Below are positions 1-8,741 of a stretch of DNA of 64,000 nt, one piece after another. Location: the NCBI GenBank assembly GCA_015065805.1, contig SVPN01000003.1, positions 1-64,000 of the forward strand, in the 5' to 3' direction. This stretch comes from Oscillospiraceae bacterium. GTDB lineage: Bacteria > Bacillota > Clostridia > Oscillospirales > Acutalibacteraceae. A program made the translations under genes and the position numbers. The notes under the pieces are model-generated. The model made no database searches, had not been told where the DNA came from, and saw only the letters and a list, made by a program, of their open reading frames with translations. Within the stretch, counting starts at the first letter, position 1. Each line of letters begins with the position of its first letter.

Positions 1-1
1 G

Positions 2-124
2 GAGAATCTGCGCAGAACCCGGGCGGGCAAGACCACCATCCTGATCGCCCACCGGATCTCTACCATTGAAAAGATGGATAAGATCCTGTTCATTGACCAG
101 GGCCGTCTGGTGGCGGTTGGCACC
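2..124 (+). CDS. ABC transporter ATP-binding protein, C-terminal fragment (partial, 5' end outside window, 3' end lost)
   Basis: The first 41 codons read as the end of an ABC-type ATPase. The H-loop motif TILIAHRIST is followed by a D-loop-distal strand KILFIDQGRLVAVGT, which matches the segment after Walker B in multidrug/lipid exporter ATPases. A native gene would continue for several more residues (typically H-x-E-L) to a stop. Here the reading frame instead runs without a stop into the antisense of dnaE. Both genes look native over about 113-124, so the join lies there. The fragment probably does not belong next to dnaE; see findings. Its identity as an ABC ATPase is clear, its substrate is unknown. 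Confidence 0.75.
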
Positions 125-2770
125 CAATCCGTCGAAGGCACCGCATTGGATCAGGCTTTCCACCGCACGGCGGTTGCATTCGCGCTTGGGTGCCATACGG
201 GACAAGAAATCGGTAAAGGAACGGAAAACGCCGTGTTGCTCCCGCTCGGCAACGATCGCATCGATCGTCGGTCTGCCGACGTTTTTGACAGCAAGCAAGC
301 CGAAGCGGATGCCGTTTTCTTCGGGAACGAACGCGCTTTGACTGCGGTTGACAGACGGCGGCAACAGCGGGATCCCAAGGGTGTTGGCTTCACGGATGTA
401 TTCGGCGATCTTGCCGGCATCGTCCACCGAGGAGATGAGGGCACACAGGTATTCTCTGGGATACAGCGCCTTCAGATATGCTGTCTGATAGGCAACGAGT
501 GCATAGGCGGCGGCGTGGGATTTATTGAACGCGTAGGAAGCAAACGATGCCATTTCCTCGAAAATGCGTTCCGCTGTTGCCTTGGGTACTCCGCGACGCA
601 CACAGCCTTCCACCTCAACGGTGCCGTCCTCGCGCAACAGTCCGTTGATAAATACATCACGCTCACGTTCCATCACATCGTGCTTCTTTTTGGACATTGC
701 GCGACGCACGACATCCGCGCGACCGAGGGAGTAGCCGCCGAGTGCCTGCAGGATCTGCATCACCTGCTCCTGATAGACGATACAGCCGTAGGTTACCTTC
801 AGAATGGGTTCCAAACGGGGGTGCGCGAACCGCACATCGGCAGGGTGGTGACGATTGTGGATGTAGCGCGGGATGGATGCCATCGGGCCCGGACGGTACA
901 GCGAAATGACCGCAATGAGGTCTTCAAAATGTTCGGGCTTCAGGTTGGCAAGCACGCGCTTCATACCCGCCGATTCAAACTGGAACACGCCGACAGTGTT
1001 GCCCGCGGAAAACAGCTTGTATACCGCCGCGTGATCCGTCGGGACGGTATCGATCGAAAAGGTGGGATCGGTCTTGCGGATCATCTGCACGGCGTTGTCG
1101 ATGACGGTCAGGTTGCGCAGACCTAAGAAATCCATCTTGAGCAAGCCGAGCTCCTCAAGAACCGTCATCGTAAACTGTGTTGCCGCCGCATCGCTGTTGA
1201 CACACAGCGGCACATATTCATACACGGGTTTTGCCGTGATAACGACGCCTGCCGCGTGAGTGGAGGCGTGACGGGGCATCCCCTCAAGCTTTTTGGCGAT
1301 GTCAATGAGTCGTCTGACCTGCAGATCGCCGTCATACAGCGCTTTGAGATCTTTGGATTCTTCCAGTGCGCGGTCAAGGGTCATATCCAATGCGCGCGGG
1401 ATCTTTTTGGCAACCTGATCGCCGACGGAATAGGGAAGAGACAGCACTCTTGCCACGTCGCGCACGGCAGCTTTTGCCGCCATTGTACCGAAGGTGACGA
1501 TCTGTGCCACGTGATCGGCGCCGTATTTGGAAATGACGTAGTCGATGACCTGCGAGCGTTTTTCGTTGCAGAAATCAATATCAAAGTCGGGCATACTCAC
1601 ACGCTCGGGGTTGAGAAACCGCTCAAACAGCAGGTCGTATTTCAGCGGGTCGATGCCCGTGATATCCATACAGTAGGCACACAGGCTTCCCGCACCCGAG
1701 CCACGCCCGGGACCGACGGGGATGCTGTGCGTTTTGGCGTACACCACATAATCACGCACGATGAGGTAGTAGTTGACATAACCCATCCGCTCGATCATAT
1801 CCATTTCGTATTGCAAGCGGTCAACCGCTTCCTTGGTCGGTGTACTGTATTTGCGACGAAGTCCTTCTTCACAAAGTGAGCGGAAATACGCAACCGAATC
1901 GCCGCCCGGCGCGTGAAACGCAGGGAGCTTTGTCTGACCGAAGGTGAAGTCAAACTGACACCGCTGAGCAATGAGCGCGGTGTTGTCAAAGGCCTGCGGG
2001 ATCTGCGGGAAGAGTGCGCGCATTTCCTCTTCGGATTTCAGATAAAATTCGTCGTTCGGGAACGCCATCTGCGAGGGGGCGTCAAGTGTGGTAGCAGTCT
2101 GGATGCACAAGAGCACCCGCTGGAGCTCCGCATCCTCGCGGGCGGGATAGTGCGCATCGTTTGTGCACACCAGCGGCAACGACAGCTCGTTTGCCAGGCG
2201 CAACAGTTGCGGATTGATCCGTTTTTGCTCTTCGAGCCCGTGATCCTGCAGTTCAATGTAAAAATGATCCTTGCCAAAAAGCTCGGCATATTCCGAAGCG
2301 GTGCGCTTGGCGGCGTCATAATCGCCGCGTGTGAGTGCGCGCGGGATCTCACCTGCAAGGCAGGCGGACAGCGCGATCAAGCCCTCGTGATGCGTTTGCA
2401 AAAGCTCGTGATCGATGCGCGGTTTGCCGTAAAACCCTTCCGTAAACGCGGCGGAAACCATCGCGATGAGATTCTGATAACCCGTTTCGTTTTCGCACAG
2501 CAGCACCAGATGCGCGTGTTCGCTGTCCACACCGTGCTGTTTGTCGGTGCGTCTTCTGGCGGCAACGTAGACCTCACAGCCGATGATCGGCTTGATACCC
2601 GCCTTTTTGGCTTCTTTGTAAAACTCCACAGCGCCGTACATCACCCCGTGATCGGTGATGGCGACGGCCTGCTGGCCGAGTGCTTTGGCACGCGCGATCA
2701 GCTCGCGGATGCGGCAGGCGCCGTCGAGCAGGCTGTATTCGCTGTGAACGTGAAGATGAACAAATGCCAC
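113..2770 (-). CDS. dnaE: DNA polymerase III alpha subunit DnaE, truncated at its 3' end
   Basis: This is the replicative/repair polymerase III alpha subunit (DnaE type). About 886 codons can be read from a GTG at 2770 that has a strong AGGAGGTG site six bases upstream. The N-terminal PHP domain starts VAFVHLHVHSEYSLLDGA with the HxH metal motif. The polymerase core shows the GPGRGSGAGS loop and the catalytic PDFDIDF motif. The thumb/fingers region and the start of the helix-hairpin-helix segment (SLIQCGAFDGLGANR) follow. Family members are about 1,100-1,200 residues, so the HhH/OB-fold and the beta-clamp and tau-binding C-terminus are missing. After GANR the frame stays open but translates the antisense of an ABC gene. 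It is the last gene of the leftward operon rluA-hprK-ROK-murB-whiA-dnaE. Identity is certain; whether the truncation is real or an assembly join is open. Confidence 0.9.
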
Positions 2771-2800
2771 TGACGGCACCTCCTTTGTTGATCGTTTGCG

Positions 2801-3703
2801 TTATACCGTTGCTGCAAATTCCGCGATTCGGCGCAGACGGTGATTGATACCCGAACGGCTCAGCGGCGGATCAAACGATTCCGCAAGCTCCCGAAGTGAA
2901 TATTCGGGATGCTCTAAACGCAATCTTGCAAGCTCTTCAAGCTCGGGCGGCAGTTGCGCCAATCCGCCGTTGTCGGCGATGTGCTGTACCGCCCGAAGCT
3001 GTTCTGCCGCAGCGGCGGCAGTTTTGCCCATATTGGCACTTTCGCAATTGGTGCGGCGATTGACCGAATTGCGGATCTCTTTGAAAATTAAGGTTTCGTG
3101 AAAGGCGAGAGCCGCTTTCTGTGCACCGATAAGTGCTAAATAATCGGCGATCTGCTCGCCGACCTTCAGGTAGAGCACGTGACAGCCCTTGCGTACAATA
3201 TGCTTGATGGGTACCTCCGCTTCCTCAATCAGTGTCAACAGATCAATGCTGAGCTTATAAAGCGGAAGTGAATATTCCAGATGATAATCCGATTCGGGGT
3301 CGGTGACCGCGCCGCACGCTAAAAACGCCCCGCGCATATACGCCACGGCACACGCGTTGCAGTCAATGTTCGCGCGGTTCAGGCGCAGTGAAAATTCCTC
3401 GCCCGAATGACCGAACGCGTCCAGGATCGACCGACGGTCATCTTCGTCGGCAACGTGGACGGTATAATACATCCCGTTTTTGCGCGGAATGGTCTGCTCG
3501 TAAAAGCTGACATCCTCAAACAACGCGGTCAGCACCGCGGCGTAAGCCGCGGCAACCGCGCGATGCTCGGTGACGATGGAGATCTCCTCAAGCGAGAACG
3601 CGTGCGCGCATTGTAACAGCCCATAGGCAAAGGCACGGCGGCAACACGCGTGCGGCAGAGGAGATGCGGATAATTCTTTTTTGATATCGGCACAAAATGA
3701 CAT
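2801..3703 (-). CDS. whiA: DNA-binding protein WhiA
   Basis: WhiA is a LAGLIDADG-homing-endonuclease-derived DNA-binding protein. It controls sporulation/septation in Actinobacteria and affects cell division and chromosome segregation in Firmicutes. The 300 residues have the usual N-terminal start (MSFCADIKKEL), a central degenerate LAGLIDADG-like region (RGAFLACGAVTDPESDYHLE), and a C-terminal helix-turn-helix (LRELAESFDPPLSRSGINHR). A gagg site precedes the ATG. It sits 30 bases upstream of dnaE and 11 bases after murB in the same operon. In many Firmicutes whiA follows rapZ and yvcK; here those are absent and murB and hprK are the neighbours. Confidence 0.95.
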   Translation of the reverse strand: MSFCADIKKELSASPLPHACCRRAFAYGLLQCAHAFSLEEISIVTEHRAVAAAYAAVLTALFEDVSFYEQTIPRKNGMYYTVHVADEDDRRSILDAFGHSGEEFSLRLNRANIDCNACAVAYMRGAFLACGAVTDPESDYHLEYSLPLYKLSIDLLTLIEEAEVPIKHIVRKGCHVLYLKVGEQIADYLALIGAQKAALAFHETLIFKEIRNSVNRRTNCESANMGKTAAAAAEQLRAVQHIADNGGLAQLPPELEELARLRLEHPEYSLRELAESFDPPLSRSGINHRLRRIAEFAATV

Positions 3704-3714
3704 AGCAGTACCTC

Positions 3715-4626
3715 TTATAACCAGTCGGTTCCGAGCAGGCGGACTTCGGGAGCCATCATCACGCCGAAGGTCTCGTATACACGTGTGCGCACGTCCTGTT
3801 CAAGCTGTTTGACCTGCTCACAGGTGGCTTCACCGCGGTTGACAACAAAGCCTGCGTGCTTTTCGCTGACCTGTGCATCGCCGACGCGATACCCGCGCAG
3901 ACCGCAATCGTCGATCAGTTTGCCTGCAAAACAGCCGATCGGGCGTTTGAAGAAGCTGCCCGCGCTCGGGTATTCAAGCGGTTGTTTTTCACGGCGGGCG
4001 GTCAGAAGCTCTGCCATTTTGTCGTGGATCTGCTCTTGGTTTCCCGTTTGCAGTGTGACGGTGGCGGACAGCACAATACCGCCGCTTTCCATCAGGACGC
4101 TCTGACGGTAGGACAGTGCCAGATCGGCGGCAGACATCGTGACCTGCTGACCGTCGGGCAACAGCACCTCGGCGTTTTTGACGATCTGCACCATTTCGCC
4201 GCCGTATGCGCCTGCATTCATATACACGGCACCGCCGACGCTTCCCGGGATGCCGCAGGCAAATTCCAGTCCCGTCAGACCAAGCTGTTGAGCGGTGCGC
4301 GAGAGCTTGGCGAGCATCACCCCTGCTTCACAGCGCAGGGTCGTATCATCGAGCTGTTCGATGGCGGCCTTGTGCGTATCCAAACGGATCACCGCACCCC
4401 GCAAGCCCTCATCGGCGATCAGCAGGTTGGAGCCGGCACCGATGAGCTGACAGGGGACATCGTCCTCGCGCAGACGGTGCACCAGCTCCGCAAGCGAAGC
4501 GGCATCGTGCACATCAAACAGCACATCCGCGTTGCCGCCGATGCGGAAGGTCGTGTGCTCCTTCATCGGCGTATGTTCATACGCCGTCACGGACAAACCC
4601 TTTGCGTAATGGGTAAGTGTAGACAT
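3715..4626 (-). CDS. murB: UDP-N-acetylenolpyruvoylglucosamine reductase MurB
   Basis: MurB is the FAD/NADPH reductase that makes UDP-MurNAc in cytosolic peptidoglycan precursor synthesis. FAD-binding signatures are visible near the N-terminus (FRIGGNADVLF, LIGAGSNLLI) and in the middle (ACGIPGSVGGAVYMNAGAYG). A SYRQS segment follows, and the catalytic-serine loop PSAGSFFKRP lies in the C-terminal domain. At about 304 residues it matches the short type II MurB. Three in-frame ATGs lie at 4644, 4632 and 4626; I chose 4626 (MSTLTHYAKG) because GGGAGA sits seven bases before it. The ATG at 4644 would overlap the ROK stop codon. It is in the operon with hprK, the ROK kinase and whiA. Confidence 0.95.
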   Translation of the reverse strand: MSTLTHYAKGLSVTAYEHTPMKEHTTFRIGGNADVLFDVHDAASLAELVHRLREDDVPCQLIGAGSNLLIADEGLRGAVIRLDTHKAAIEQLDDTTLRCEAGVMLAKLSRTAQQLGLTGLEFACGIPGSVGGAVYMNAGAYGGEMVQIVKNAEVLLPDGQQVTMSAADLALSYRQSVLMESGGIVLSATVTLQTGNQEQIHDKMAELLTARREKQPLEYPSAGSFFKRPIGCFAGKLIDDCGLRGYRVGDAQVSEKHAGFVVNRGEATCEQVKQLEQDVRTRVYETFGVMMAPEVRLLGTDWL

Positions 4627-4643
4627 ATCCATTTCTCCCGACA

Positions 4644-5603
4644 TTATAAATCGTGTGCGCGGTCAAGAAATGCCGCGCCGATAATACCCGCTTTGTTGCC
4701 TAACTGAGCGGCTTCCAGACGGGTCTGGTGCAAGCTGAACTTACTGTAGCGTTCCTCCGCGACGAACAGGCGCAAGGGGGACAGCAGGGTTTCCGCTTCG
4801 TGGGATACACCGCCGCCGATGCACATCAGCTCGGGCTGGAAGATGTTGATGATGTTGGTGATGCCGCAGGTCATCCACCGCAGATAATTGGCGATCACCT
4901 CACCCGCGACAAGGTCGCCCGCTTTCATCGCGGCAAAGGCGGTTTTGCCGTCCACCTCTTCGAGTGTAGGTGCATAGCGCCACAGAATGCTGTCGGGACG
5001 CGCCTGCATCGCCTCACGGGTCTGACGGATGAGCGCCGTTGCCGAGCAGTATTGCTCAAAGCAGCCGCGACGACCGCATCCGCAAAGGACGCCGTCCTTC
5101 TGAATGACAATGTGACCGAGCTCGGCACCCGCGTAGTTACAGCCGGTGTAGATCTTGCCGTCAAACACGATGCCCGAGCCGATGCCCGTGCCGATCGTGA
5201 TAAGAATAAAGCTGTTACTGCCCCTTGCGGCACCCGCGATGTATTCGCCGTAGGCGGCGGTGTTGGCATCGTTGTCGATGGTGACGGGGCAACCGAGACG
5301 GGCTTCCATTTCCGCCTGAAGCGGGAGATTTTCAAAATTCAGGTTGCAGGCATATTCCACGATGCCCGTTTTGGGATTGCAGGTGCCGGGCGAGCCGATG
5401 CCGATACGCTCGATATCCTTCATCGTCAGTCCTGCAGAGGTGACAAGATCCTTGGCGACATTCGCCATATTGTCCATAATGGCGGTGGCGTTGCGGCTGT
5501 CGGCGCAGGTACAGCAGGAGGTGGAGGCGAGAATATCATACTTGTCGTCGATGATACCGAATTTGATACAGGTTCCTCCGAGATCGATTCCCATACGCGG
5601 CAT
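4644..5603 (-). CDS. ROK-family sugar kinase (glucokinase-like)
   Basis: This cytosolic ATP-dependent sugar kinase is probably a glucokinase that traps glucose as glucose-6-phosphate. The ATP-binding phosphate-1 loop is at the N-terminus (MGIDLGGTCIKFGI). The ROK signature with its zinc-binding cysteines is CGCGRRGCFEQYCS, and the catalytic acid region is IDNDANTAAYGEY. The 319 residues match ROK kinases and it lacks the N-terminal winged helix of ROK repressors. An AGGAGG site precedes ATG 5603; MGIDLGG, three codons downstream, is an alternative start. It lies between hprK and murB, which links it to sugar use and catabolite control. Specificity for glucose is inferred only from the family. 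Confidence 0.92.
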   Translation of the reverse strand: MPRMGIDLGGTCIKFGIIDDKYDILASTSCCTCADSRNATAIMDNMANVAKDLVTSAGLTMKDIERIGIGSPGTCNPKTGIVEYACNLNFENLPLQAEMEARLGCPVTIDNDANTAAYGEYIAGAARGSNSFILITIGTGIGSGIVFDGKIYTGCNYAGAELGHIVIQKDGVLCGCGRRGCFEQYCSATALIRQTREAMQARPDSILWRYAPTLEEVDGKTAFAAMKAGDLVAGEVIANYLRWMTCGITNIINIFQPELMCIGGGVSHEAETLLSPLRLFVAEERYSKFSLHQTRLEAAQLGNKAGIIGAAFLDRAHDL

Positions 5604-5618
5604 AGTGAACGTCCTCCT

Positions 5619-6584
5619 TTAAAATTTGTTCCAGTCGGCTTGCAAGGCGGCATCCGCCGGTGCGGCGTCGCCCATACCGAGCTTGTGCAAAAGCTCCTGT
5701 GCGGCGTTGTAGCCCATCTTTTTCTGACGGTTGTTCATCGCCGCGATTTCAATGACGATGGCAAGGTTACGGCCGGGCTTGACGGGGATCGTCACGCGCG
5801 GTACGCTGTTGCCCAGAATCTCAATATAATCGTTTTCCAGTCCCATACGGTCATAGGCCTTGGAGGAATCCCACGGCTCCATTTCGATGACCATATCGAT
5901 TTTTTCGGTCAGCTTGACAGCGCCCATACCGAAGATGCGGCGCACGTTGACGATGCCGATGCCGCGAAGCTCAATGAAGTGGCGGATGTTTTCGGGTGCG
6001 GAGCCGACAAGGGTCTTTGCCGAAACACGGCGGATCTCCACAGCATCGTCCGCGATAAGACGGTGACCGCGCTTGAGCAGCTCCACCGCCGTTTCGCTTT
6101 TACCGACACCGCTGTCGCCCGTCAGCAACACGCCCTCACCGTAGACCTCCACGAAAACGCCGTGGCGGGTGATGCGGGGGGCAAGCTGAACGTTCAAAAA
6201 GGCAATGATCGCCGCCATCAATTCGGAGGTGCCTTGCGACGAGCGTAGGAGAGGCACTTCATACTCCTCACAAAGGGCACTGAGCTCGGGGATCTCCAGG
6301 TTGCGCGCGATGATGACGGCAACGGGCGCGTAGGACACGAAATCGCGCAGACGCTTTTCGCGTACCTCCTGCGACAGGCTGAACAGATAGCTTTCCTCGC
6401 TCTTACCGATGATCTGCAGGCGGTCGGGATCGAAGAATTCAAAAAAGCCGCCGAACGCCATACCGGGGCGGTTGATATCCATCGTACGGACGAGGATCTC
6501 ATCGGCATCGCGCGGGACAAACACGGTTTCTAAATTGCAGTCCTCAATGATTTTCTTGAGTGTGACGGTGTAAGCCTGTTTCAT
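5619..6584 (-). CDS. hprK: HPr kinase/phosphorylase
   Basis: HprK/P phosphorylates and dephosphorylates Ser46 of HPr and is the sensor of carbon catabolite repression in Firmicutes. The N-terminal domain (MKQAYTVTLKKIIED) is followed by the Walker A motif GDSGVGKSETA at about residue 150. The family signature in the C-terminal part is VIEIAAMNNRQKKMGYNAA. An upstream TTG/ATG extension of 41 codons exists, but AGGAGGATATGT lies directly in front of ATG 6584, so I placed the start there (321 residues, the usual length). It sits 22 bases after the RluA-family gene and 15 bases before the ROK kinase, in one leftward operon. Confidence 0.96.
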   Translation of the reverse strand: MKQAYTVTLKKIIEDCNLETVFVPRDADEILVRTMDINRPGMAFGGFFEFFDPDRLQIIGKSEESYLFSLSQEVREKRLRDFVSYAPVAVIIARNLEIPELSALCEEYEVPLLRSSQGTSELMAAIIAFLNVQLAPRITRHGVFVEVYGEGVLLTGDSGVGKSETAVELLKRGHRLIADDAVEIRRVSAKTLVGSAPENIRHFIELRGIGIVNVRRIFGMGAVKLTEKIDMVIEMEPWDSSKAYDRMGLENDYIEILGNSVPRVTIPVKPGRNLAIVIEIAAMNNRQKKMGYNAAQELLHKLGMGDAAPADAALQADWNKF

Positions 6585-6606
6585 ACATATCCTCCTGACG
6601 GTGATT

Positions 6607-7578
6607 TTATGATTTCGGGCGGATCTCGCCCTTGTAAAAGGCATCGGCGAACCACACGCCGTCAAGCGTGAATTCCCGATCCTGCAGGTACGACAGTTCG
6701 GCGGCATCGGTGGTGAAGCGGAAGATCAGGCGGTAGGAGCACAGCGCTTGCTTGGTGATGCCGTAGCGCTTGTTCTGCTCATTTTTGCCGTATTTGCCGT
6801 CGCCGACGAGCGGATGCCCGACGGATGCCAGATGCGCGCGGATCTGGTGTGTGCGTCCCGTGAGCAGATCAATGTCCAGCAGGGACACGCCGTTTTTTTC
6901 GCCCAGCACCGTGTAGCGTGTGGCGATTTTGCGTCCTTCGCCTTCTTTTTGCGAAATGTAGACGCGGTTTTGTGATTCGTTTTTATCCAGATACCCTTCC
7001 AGCAGATCGGATGCTTTGGGCATTTTGCCGTAGACCAGGCACAGATAATGCTTCTCGATCTCGCGGCGCTTGAGCTTGTCGTTGAGGATGCGCAGGGCAA
7101 CGGCGGTCTTGGCGGCGATCACGATGCCGCAGGTGTTGCGGTCGATGCGGTTGACAAGCGCGGGCGCAAAGCTGTTTTCCGCATCGGGGTCGTATTCGCC
7201 CTTTTCGTATAAGTACCGCTGAACACGGAAGATCAGCGTGTCGGTGTATTCGCTGTCGTCGGGGTGCACGATCAGTCCGACGGGCTTGTTGAGAAGCATC
7301 ATATGCTCATCCTCATACACGATGGACAGTGCCTTGGACGCGTGCATAAATTCGTAGACGGGTGCGGATTGCACGAGCACATCGTCGGGCAGGTAGATGC
7401 TCAGCACATCGCCTGCTTCCAATTTGTCCTCGGCGGCGATGCGTTTGCCGTTGCGCTTGATATCCTTTTTGCGGATGGCTTTGTACATCAGCGAGGCGGG
7501 GAGCAGGCGAAAGGCTTTGGTCAGAAACTTATCCAGCCGCTGTCCCGCGTCGTTGGGTTTGACGGTAATCTGCTTCAT
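6607..7578 (-). CDS. RluA-family 23S rRNA pseudouridine synthase
   Basis: A pseudouridine synthase of the RluA/RluC/RluD superfamily. An N-terminal S4 RNA-binding domain (residues about 1-75, GQRLDKFLTKAF) precedes the catalytic domain. The catalytic aspartate is in NRIDRNTCG, and the late family motif is LTGRTHQIRAHLASVGHPLVGD. The 323-residue length is normal. The KPVGLIVHPDD segment (with the substrate-loop NKP motif) is clear. It is the first gene of the leftward operon, with a promoter at 7618-7645. The target uridine cannot be told from sequence. A second RluD-like paralogue lies at 41142-42026 and an RsuA/RluB type at 50162-50959. Confidence 0.92.
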   Translation of the reverse strand: MKQITVKPNDAGQRLDKFLTKAFRLLPASLMYKAIRKKDIKRNGKRIAAEDKLEAGDVLSIYLPDDVLVQSAPVYEFMHASKALSIVYEDEHMMLLNKPVGLIVHPDDSEYTDTLIFRVQRYLYEKGEYDPDAENSFAPALVNRIDRNTCGIVIAAKTAVALRILNDKLKRREIEKHYLCLVYGKMPKASDLLEGYLDKNESQNRVYISQKEGEGRKIATRYTVLGEKNGVSLLDIDLLTGRTHQIRAHLASVGHPLVGDGKYGKNEQNKRYGITKQALCSYRLIFRFTTDAAELSYLQDREFTLDGVWFADAFYKGEIRPKS

Positions 7579-7617
7579 AAAACAAGTCCTTTTTGAAAGA
7601 ATCGTATAACTATATAC

Positions 7618-7645
7618 AGTATAACATACTTTTCCTGCTTTTCAA
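7618..7645 (-). promoter_or_regulatory. Probable sigma-A promoter of the rluA-hprK-ROK-murB-whiA-dnaE operon
   Basis: Read on the minus strand there is TTGAAA (7645-7640), a 16-base spacer and TATACT (7623-7618), about 40 bases upstream of the first gene. One mismatch to consensus in each box plus a slightly short spacer. There is no other good promoter in the gap. Confidence 0.6.
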
Positions 7646-7676
7646 AGAGGTATTTTTTTATTTTACGGGGGAACGT

Positions 7677-7714
7677 AAAAAGAGACTGCCTTTGCGTGAA
7701 GGCGGTCTCTTTTT
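7677..7714. terminator. Bidirectional rho-independent terminator
   Basis: An AAAAAGAGACTGCC / GGCGGTCTCTTTTT stem (one mismatch) with a ten-base loop, flanked by A and T runs on both sides. It lies just downstream of the lipoprotein gene that ends at 7726 on the minus strand and isolates that operon from the rluA operon promoter. Confidence 0.85.
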
Positions 7715-7725
7715 GGGAAGTGAGA

Positions 7726-8202
7726 TCAGTTTGCGGATGCATCGGCGGCGGTGGTTTGCAAATCAATCCAGTTGGCAAGGTTATAAAACAATCGTTCGCC
7801 GAAGACGGTGTTATAATACCATTTGCTACTATCGGATAATAATTTGTTGTTTTCGTACGCTTGTATCATGATTAATCCATCTGAGAAAAATACAATTCGG
7901 CAGTTTTTAGTGTTATTCTCGTCTTGTAAATCACAATATAACATCATAATAGCGGTATTGCTTTGGATTGTAGTTGTATTGCTTTCTTTCCAATGATCAA
8001 TATCCATAATAGTTAACAATTGTTGATCTACAACGACAGAGTATTCATACATAGGGTTAGGGTGAAAAATCAGAACAGCATTAATTTCACTCATTGATTG
8101 TAACTGCTTGTTAATCCACACGGGAGTTGTTTTTGATTCGGAACATCCTGTTAGGAGTACAGTAATAAGAATAATTGTGAATAACAACGTAATTTTTTTC
8201 AT
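7726..8202 (-). CDS. Putative lipoprotein, related to its upstream neighbour
   Basis: 158 residues starting with a lipoprotein signal peptide: MKK, hydrophobic core, lipobox LLTGC with Cys about residue 20. So it is probably anchored on the outer face of the membrane. I do not recognise the mature domain. It contains VDQQLLTIMDIDHWK, which aligns with VTQELLDIMKIESWQ of the neighbouring lipoprotein at 8224-8724. The C-terminal parts of the two also align loosely, so the two are divergent paralogues. The gene is markedly AT-richer than the flanking housekeeping genes, which suggests acquisition by transfer. It is the last of a three-gene operon with the metalloprotease, and ends at a terminator. 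Confidence 0.75.
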   Translation of the reverse strand: MKKITLLFTIILITVLLTGCSESKTTPVWINKQLQSMSEINAVLIFHPNPMYEYSVVVDQQLLTIMDIDHWKESNTTTIQSNTAIMMLYCDLQDENNTKNCRIVFFSDGLIMIQAYENNKLLSDSSKWYYNTVFGERLFYNLANWIDLQTTAADASAN

Positions 8203-8223
8203 CTCTTATCATTCTCTTCAAGC

Positions 8224-8724
8224 TTATGCATCGGCGGCGTAGTCGATCATAGCGGTTGCCAGCTCGTTTTCCGCACTTTGAGGAAGCAGGAAGTACACCG
8301 CGGTGTCGAATTCTTCGGATTCAACGGCAACGCCGTCAGTCTCGCTTGTTTTGGTCTGATACCGTGCGATACAGCTGTTGGTTTTGCCGATGTACAAATA
8401 CACGCGACTTCCGTCATCACCGTGTGCCAAAGTGTGCTTGAGCACCCATTCTTCGCTTTGACCGTCAATGTCCGGATCGATCGGTTGCCACGATTCGATC
8501 TTCATAATGTCCAGCAATTCCTGCGTAACCGTGCACGAGATGTTTGTGCCGAGTGTTCCCGCCACGGTGTACAGCTGTGTCTCGCCGCTGTCGCGCTTGG
8601 CTTCATAATACTGTTGAACAAAGCTCGTCTGTAATCGTTCATCGGGATTGTTGACAGAAGAAGCAACGCTTTGGCAACCTATTAAAAAGAGAATACACAA
8701 AAGTATCGGAAAAATATGTCGCAT
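8224..8724 (-). CDS. Putative lipoprotein, paralogue of the downstream gene
   Basis: 166 residues with a short signal peptide and lipobox FLIGC (Cys about residue 17). The mature part carries the shared core VTQELLDIMKIESWQ and a C-terminal segment (YFLLPQSAENELATAMIDY) that corresponds to the end of the next gene. No known family recognised. The start ATG at 8724 has a GAGG site 11 bases upstream. It lies 17 bases after the metalloprotease gene and 21 bases before the second lipoprotein, so the three are likely co-transcribed. A role as a partner or inhibitor of the secreted protease is only a guess from context. Confidence 0.75.
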   Translation of the reverse strand: MRHIFPILLCILFLIGCQSVASSVNNPDERLQTSFVQQYYEAKRDSGETQLYTVAGTLGTNISCTVTQELLDIMKIESWQPIDPDIDGQSEEWVLKHTLAHGDDGSRVYLYIGKTNSCIARYQTKTSETDGVAVESEEFDTAVYFLLPQSAENELATAMIDYAADA

Positions 8725-8741
8725 ACATTCAAAACCTCACT

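Noticed and set aside
74..1126. A long plus-strand open frame of 350 codons
   Set aside because: Its first 17 or so codons are the ABC fragment; the rest is the antisense of dnaE and has no protein-like motifs.
4728..6248. A plus-strand open frame of 506 codons over the ROK kinase and hprK
   Set aside because: It is antisense to two clearly identified genes, with low-complexity Asp/Gly/His content typical of a shadow frame.
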